Made by a program: the position numbers and the translations under genes
The notes under the pieces: model-generated
What the model was told of the DNA's origin: nothing
Database searches by the model: none
The model's input: only the letters and a program-made list of their open reading frames with translations
NCBI GenBank assembly: GCA_964445985.1
Contig: CAYUMU010000004.1
Location: 98,642 to 162,641, forward strand
Direction: 5' to 3'
Length of the DNA stretch: 64,000 bases
From: CAYUMU01 sp964445985
GTDB lineage: Bacteria > Planctomycetota > Planctomycetia > Pirellulales > S012-138
Shown here: piece by piece, positions 59,835 through 64,000 of the stretch
How positions within the stretch are numbered: the stretch's first letter is position 1
Layout of the letters: every line of letters starts with the position of its first letter

Positions 59835-61811
59835 CTATCGCTGCGAGCCCTGCGCTTTGAACACCAGGCGGAAGTCCTGGCTCTTGGAATACAGCAAAAT
59901 GCGGTACAGCTCGCTCGATTGGGCCAGTTCTTGCGGCGCGCCGCGGGCGGCCAGGCGACCGTCGTGAAACACCAGCACCATGTCGCTGCCGCGCACCGAT
60001 ATCGCCCGATTCGCCAGCAAAATGAGCGTGCGGTTCTGACCTGCCACCGCCAGGGCTTCGTCGAGCTCTTTGGCCATTTCGGCATCGACTTCGGCCGGCT
60101 CTTCCACCACCAGCACCGCGGGGTCGCGAAGCAACGCCCGCGCCAGGCCAATCCGCAGCGCCTCGCCGGGCCGCAGCGATTGCCCATGCTCGCCAATGAT
60201 GGTGGAGAACCCGTGCGCGAGCACTTCGATAAAGTCGTAGGCCTTGGCTTTCTTGGCGGCGTCGCGAATTTCACTCACCGAATAGCGCGAATCGCCGCAG
60301 GCGATGTTGTCGGCCACGGTGGCGGTAAACAGCAGACCATCTTGCAGCACCATCGCCGTTTGCTTCCGCAGCGAGGTCAGCGTGGCCTGGCGAATATCCT
60401 GGCCATCGAACAGCACGCGGCCTTCGGTGGGATCGTAGAACCTCGCCAACAAACAGGCCAGCAGCTGCGGCGTATGCGGATCCGAGGAGATGATCGCCGT
60501 GCGGCTGCCGGCTGGCAGGGAGATCGCAACCTTGTTCAGCAGGACCTGGCCGGCCGAGTTTCGCAGTACCACGTCGGTTAGTTGGATCTGCTCTTGCGGA
60601 CGCGTGAGTTCGATCGCGCCCGCCGCCTGCGCCACGGCCGGCTCCCGTTCCAGGTAGTCGAACACGGCGGTCGCCGCGACTTCGGCCTTGGGCAGTTTGG
60701 CCCGCACGGTGGCCAATCTTGCCAGCGGCACCACGGCGCTGGCCAACAGCATGGTGAGCAACACCCCGCCCGAATACGTAATGCCTGGCGGCGTGCGCAG
60801 CACCACGGCCCCCACCAGCAAGGCGTACAGCGCCCCGCAGCACAGCAGGGCCAGGTACAACAGCGGCAGGCCCACCAGGCCGCCCACGTGCGTGCGCATC
60901 GACAGCCGGTTGTGGCTGAGCAGGTTCTCGCTGAACGAGGCCCCGGGGGTGTCGTGAAGCAAGTAGCCCGCCACCATCCGGCTTTGTTTGATGCCTTCCA
61001 GCAGGCCGGCCATCTGGTTGGCCGCCCGATCTTCCAAGATGGTTTTGCGCGCTTCGGCCGAGGCCCCCGCCCAATTGGCGACCACCCAAAACAGGCAGCC
61101 CAGCAACACCGCCGTCAACGCCAGCCACAGGTGAACCAGCATGGCCACGGCCAGCAAAACCACCAGCAGCAGCGGGCCGCGCGGGAACACCCGCCACCAC
61201 TCGGCCAGCGTTTGCTGGATAGTGTTCACGTCGTGATTGAACACGTGAACCACGCTGCGATCCGAGCGGCCCGGCAGTTCCGAACTGCCGACCAGAAAAG
61301 CCTGCGCGTGAATATCTCGCCGCAGCCGCGTGGCGACCAGCACCGCCGCCCGCCGGGCAAACCGATCGGCCATATACAGGGCAAAGAATGCCAGCGTTCC
61401 GATCAATAGCGCCAACGCCACCAGCAGCACCAGGCCCGTGCCATTGCCGCGCATGGGACTGAACTGGGGATAAACATCGGCCAGCCACGCCCCCTGCCAG
61501 GTATCGCGATTACGCCAGGCAAGGGGCAGCAAGCCGCGATTGAAGTACAGGTCATAGGACCCGGCCGCCACGTCGGGCTCGCCGGCCAGGTCGGTCAAGC
61601 GTTGCCGCTCCTGGGCCGAAAGCGCCCCCTCGCCGGCAACGTGGGCTTGCAGGTTGCCGCGAGTCACCAGCAGGTCGGTGATCGCGAACACGCTCACCAG
61701 AAACACCAGGTACAGCACCACGAACAGCGCCGACGCCACCGCAATGGCGACGACCGGCCCGCTCAGTGGCGAGAAAATACGGCGGGCTTTGCTGAAGTAT
61801 CCATCGCCCAT
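59835..61811 (-). CDS. ABC exporter-like protein with degenerate nucleotide-binding domain
   Basis: The ATG at 61811 gives 658 residues: a transmembrane part (six hydrophobic segments, residues 15-370) with an outer loop of about 70 residues, and an ABC-type C-terminal domain (400-640). The Walker A position reads ISSDPHTPQ (441-449) instead of GxxGxGKST, the signature is LRPGE (546-550) instead of LSGGQ, Walker B ends in VVEEP (568-572) and the switch His is Asn (LANR, N601). The Q-loop Gln (Q490, MVLQDGLLF) remains. ATP hydrolysis is therefore doubtful. The reading frame is intact, so the gene is probably functional in another way. Confidence 0.85.
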   Translation of the reverse strand: MGDGYFSKARRIFSPLSGPVVAIAVASALFVVLYLVFLVSVFAITDLLVTRGNLQAHVAGEGALSAQERQRLTDLAGEPDVAAGSYDLYFNRGLLPLAWRNRDTWQGAWLADVYPQFSPMRGNGTGLVLLVALALLIGTLAFFALYMADRFARRAAVLVATRLRRDIHAQAFLVGSSELPGRSDRSVVHVFNHDVNTIQQTLAEWWRVFPRGPLLLVVLLAVAMLVHLWLALTAVLLGCLFWVVANWAGASAEARKTILEDRAANQMAGLLEGIKQSRMVAGYLLHDTPGASFSENLLSHNRLSMRTHVGGLVGLPLLYLALLCCGALYALLVGAVVLRTPPGITYSGGVLLTMLLASAVVPLARLATVRAKLPKAEVAATAVFDYLEREPAVAQAAGAIELTRPQEQIQLTDVVLRNSAGQVLLNKVAISLPAGSRTAIISSDPHTPQLLACLLARFYDPTEGRVLFDGQDIRQATLTSLRKQTAMVLQDGLLFTATVADNIACGDSRYSVSEIRDAAKKAKAYDFIEVLAHGFSTIIGEHGQSLRPGEALRIGLARALLRDPAVLVVEEPAEVDAEMAKELDEALAVAGQNRTLILLANRAISVRGSDMVLVFHDGRLAARGAPQELAQSSELYRILLYSKSQDFRLVFKAQGSQR

Positions 61812-62126
61812 CAAGGGACGGCTCCGTGTTGCTGAAAGAAATGCTTCGTCATGGTTTCGCGCCTTGGGGAGCAGGCCGCGACCAACCTGCCTCAAATCCC
61901 CGGCGCTCCACCCGCGCTACAGCGCTTGGCAAGAGCCCGGTCGGCGACAACATGAGGAACCGTTGAACCAACGTGAGGAGATTTGTTCTATTCACCCTTA
62001 ATCAGGATGAGACGCAACTGCAAGCAATTCATGTTCCCCCGGGCCACGAAATTGGCCGGCCGAGAGTGAGTCCAGCCCGAACCGCCGCTCGTGCGCGGGC
62101 CGCGCAACCGGCGTTCGCGGGCCGCT
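61812..62126. other. Intergenic region, nothing recognised
   Basis: The 315 bases between the ABC permease gene and the ABC exporter-like gene should carry a promoter for the latter; no gene or strong hairpin was seen. Confidence 0.4.
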
Positions 62127-63521
62127 CTACGCCAGGTCCCGATCTTCAAACAGCAGCAGGGCTCCCAACAGGGCAAAGCTGGTATAGATCAGACAGTACA
62201 CGCCTGCCCACAGCAAGTAAGCCAGGGGAACTTCCCGTCCGCCGGCGATCGCCGGATACATGTTGAAGTGTTCGAATACAGGCAGCACGGTGGCGATCAA
62301 TTGCCCCACAAATTGCACCGGCTCGAGCATGCCCACCGACGACTGCACCAGCAGCGGCAGAATGTGCCCCAGACCGTAAATCGAGGCGCAAATCACCATG
62401 TTGGCGGCCATCGGCAGCCGCGTGGAAATCGCCACGCTGATCGCGGCCAACACAATCGTTTCCATGAACGCCAGGGCCAGGCCCGGCAAAATCTGCATGG
62501 TTTCCATCGAGCAGTTGACGGCCGTGACGTTTTCCTGGCCGTATTCCTGACTTTCGTAGATCACCTTGTAAGAAATGGTCGCCAAAAACACCAGGCTCAG
62601 CACGAAGAACAGCACCGCCACGGGTCCCAGCACGCCGAAAAATTTGCCAATCACAAACTGTTTCCGCCCCACCGGCTTGGAAAGCAGCGTCAGCGCCGTG
62701 CGGCCCTCAATCTCGTTGGCAATCGAAATACTGGCATTCCACACGGCCAACACAATCGATAACAGCATGATCAGCATCAGGCCGGTGTCCTTCAGCATCT
62801 TGATGTCTTCGCCGAAGGTGTTGTAGGGAATCCAGATGAACAGCAGCAGCAAAAACGTGCCGATCGGCAAGCAGACCCAAAACAGCGGTTGGGCCAGGCC
62901 TTCGCGCATGGAGGCCAGCGCAATCGCGGCGATTTTGGGGAACGCCAGCCGCAATCCCAGCACCAGCAGCATCACCGTCAGTAGGAAGATGCCCGTCCCG
63001 AGCACCAACCGCAGATCGGCTCCCAAGAACGAACGCTGGGTGGAGAAATAAATTTGGAAAGCCTGGGCGTCGGTCGCCGCCAACTCGCGAGGTTTCTTGC
63101 GAATGGTAATGCTTTCGCCGCCATCTTCCGGCGTGAGCACGATCTGAACGGTGCCGTCGGGGTCGGTCGAAACTTTCGCTCGAACCGATTGATCCTGGTA
63201 CTCATGCACATCGGGCGTGGTGTAGACCTGCGAGAAAACCACGCCGTAGGGCACAAACGGCAACGACAACAACCCAATCACCGCCGGCACCGCCGCGGCA
63301 TAAATCAGCGGTTGCAACAGCCCATCGAGGGCCAATTCTTCCATGATCGCGGCAATCCGCGGCAGCAGCAGCTTGGCCACGCCATACAGCAGCCCAGCCA
63401 CCAAAAACGCACCCAGCATGCCCAGGCAAATCATCCACAGCGGCTGAATCCAGGGAGGAATGCGGGCGAAAATCGTCGGCGCGGCCTGGGCGAATAACAT
63501 GGATTGAAGTGCCTGCTGCAT
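62127..63521 (-). CDS. ABC-2 type transporter permease with large outer domain
   Basis: The 464-residue product has about eight hydrophobic segments. The first two or three precede an extracytoplasmic domain of ~90 residues (YTTPDVHEYQDQSVRAKVST, VQIVLTPEDGGESITIRKKP). The rest carries the ABC-2 membrane core: SIANEIEGRTALTLLSKPVG, RKQFVIGKFFGVLGPVAVLF. Its ATPase partner is not adjacent; the nearby ABC exporter-like gene has a defective ATPase and is 315 bases downstream, so the true partner is probably elsewhere. Confidence 0.85.
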   Translation of the reverse strand: MQQALQSMLFAQAAPTIFARIPPWIQPLWMICLGMLGAFLVAGLLYGVAKLLLPRIAAIMEELALDGLLQPLIYAAAVPAVIGLLSLPFVPYGVVFSQVYTTPDVHEYQDQSVRAKVSTDPDGTVQIVLTPEDGGESITIRKKPRELAATDAQAFQIYFSTQRSFLGADLRLVLGTGIFLLTVMLLVLGLRLAFPKIAAIALASMREGLAQPLFWVCLPIGTFLLLLFIWIPYNTFGEDIKMLKDTGLMLIMLLSIVLAVWNASISIANEIEGRTALTLLSKPVGRKQFVIGKFFGVLGPVAVLFFVLSLVFLATISYKVIYESQEYGQENVTAVNCSMETMQILPGLALAFMETIVLAAISVAISTRLPMAANMVICASIYGLGHILPLLVQSSVGMLEPVQFVGQLIATVLPVFEHFNMYPAIAGGREVPLAYLLWAGVYCLIYTSFALLGALLLFEDRDLA

Positions 63522-63647
63522 CGGGATCGGGGGGCTTACGGCCGAAGTATTGGAACAGTTCGCTCCAGGAAGATTTTCGTCAAACGTGTTACGCGGGACT
63601 GGGGGTCAGGGTTCGGGCCGAATTGGGTTTCGTTGGTCAGGTTTTCG

Positions 63648-63929
63648 TTATCCCGGCCCCGTCGCGGCCACGCTGAATTCCGCGTATTGGCCGCTCGCTG
63701 GCCCCGTTTGCGAAGTGTGCGATCGAATAAAGTAGTCCATCCGCTGCTGCAATTCGGTTAAAAACTTGTCAATTTCACGCTTTTCCCCCTCCACCACCAC
63801 CCGCACCCGGCCGTCTGCCAAATTCTGTACAAAGCCAGTCACCTGGTAGCCGGCCGCCACCGAGCGGGTTGTGAAGCGGAACCCCACTCCCTGCACATGG
63901 CCCGAAAAGTGTATCTCTCGCTGCTCCAT
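63648..63929 (-). CDS. acyP: Acylphosphatase
   Basis: The 93-residue product is a complete acylphosphatase, which hydrolyses carboxyl-phosphate bonds: EIHFSGHVQGVGFRFTTRSV with catalytic R18, TGFVQNLADGRVRVVVEGE with N36, and the final helix EIDKFLTELQQRM. The length is the family norm. The last 15 residues are extra. Confidence 0.95.
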   Translation of the reverse strand: MEQREIHFSGHVQGVGFRFTTRSVAAGYQVTGFVQNLADGRVRVVVEGEKREIDKFLTELQQRMDYFIRSHTSQTGPASGQYAEFSVAATGPG

Positions 63930-64000
63930 GTCGGGGGGTGCTTCTAATGGATGTGCCTGCTTGGGGGGGGGCCGCCTCGTTCAATCCACAACGACGTCTT

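Noticed and set aside
1..64000. tRNA, rRNA or CRISPR loci
   Set aside because: No T-arm consensus with matching cloverleaf, no rRNA core sequence and no regularly spaced repeat-spacer pattern was seen on reading; a covariance-model search would be decisive.

Overview
The window is 64 kb of GC-rich bacterial DNA and reads as Planctomycetota, most likely a Pirellulales-type lineage (inference). The markers are a DUF1501 gene paired with a DUF1549/DUF1553 cytochrome-like gene, Tat-exported Gfo/Idh/MocA and ThuA-type proteins, Pro/Ala-rich secreted proteins of planctomycete style, a PilM-PilN fusion, and weak or missing Shine-Dalgarno sites. No rRNA, tRNA, CRISPR array, phage or intact insertion sequence was seen. 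About 50 protein genes are supported, and both ends of the window lie within ordinary chromosome.

Layout. 1-7 kb: the end of a Gly-rich repeat protein, a coupled operon of two COG3541-type nucleotidyltransferases plus a GNAT acetyltransferase, a histidine phosphatase, a 1.1-kb gene-poor stretch with RNA-like hairpins, and folC. 7-15 kb: a pilus-assembly operon (PilM-PilN fusion plus two single-span membrane proteins), then obgE (apparent 1-nt frameshift) and rpmA. 15-23 kb: secreted proteins, ThuA, serC and a coupled three-gene pseudopilin cluster. 23-31 kb: the DUF1501 and DUF1549/1553 pair, a nitrilase-family amidase, a redoxin and a methyltransferase. 31-36 kb: an operon of N-formylglutamate amidohydrolase, a QEGLA/DUF1704 metallopeptidase, a GshB-like ATP-grasp ligase and topoisomerase IB. 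36-44 kb: thioredoxin-like protein, signal peptidase I with a cysteine-rich insert, RimK with its RimB-type aspartic protease, and an ABC-2 type transporter. 44-54 kb: PolB-like exonuclease, YebC, SGNH hydrolase, phytochelatin-synthase-like protease, RarA, a leucine-rich-repeat protein, and a lower-GC three-gene HEPN cassette that looks acquired. 54-64 kb: a GH88/105 fusion protein, an oxidoreductase, an alpha/beta hydrolase, an ABC exporter-like protein with an eroded ATPase, an ABC permease and acylphosphatase.

How the genes fit together. Two pilus loci (7.4-13.3 kb and 20.2-23.2 kb) probably serve one type IV pilus or pseudopilus. Two separate ligase-plus-protease gene sets (32.0-35.9 kb and 39.8-41.2 kb), plus a phytochelatin-synthase-like gene, suggest active glutamyl/peptide conjugation and trimming. 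The best candidates for something undescribed are the QEGLA/ATP-grasp/amidohydrolase operon, the HEPN cassette at 52-53.7 kb, the ABC protein lacking Walker A, and a 114-bp dispersed repeat found between two convergent gene pairs.
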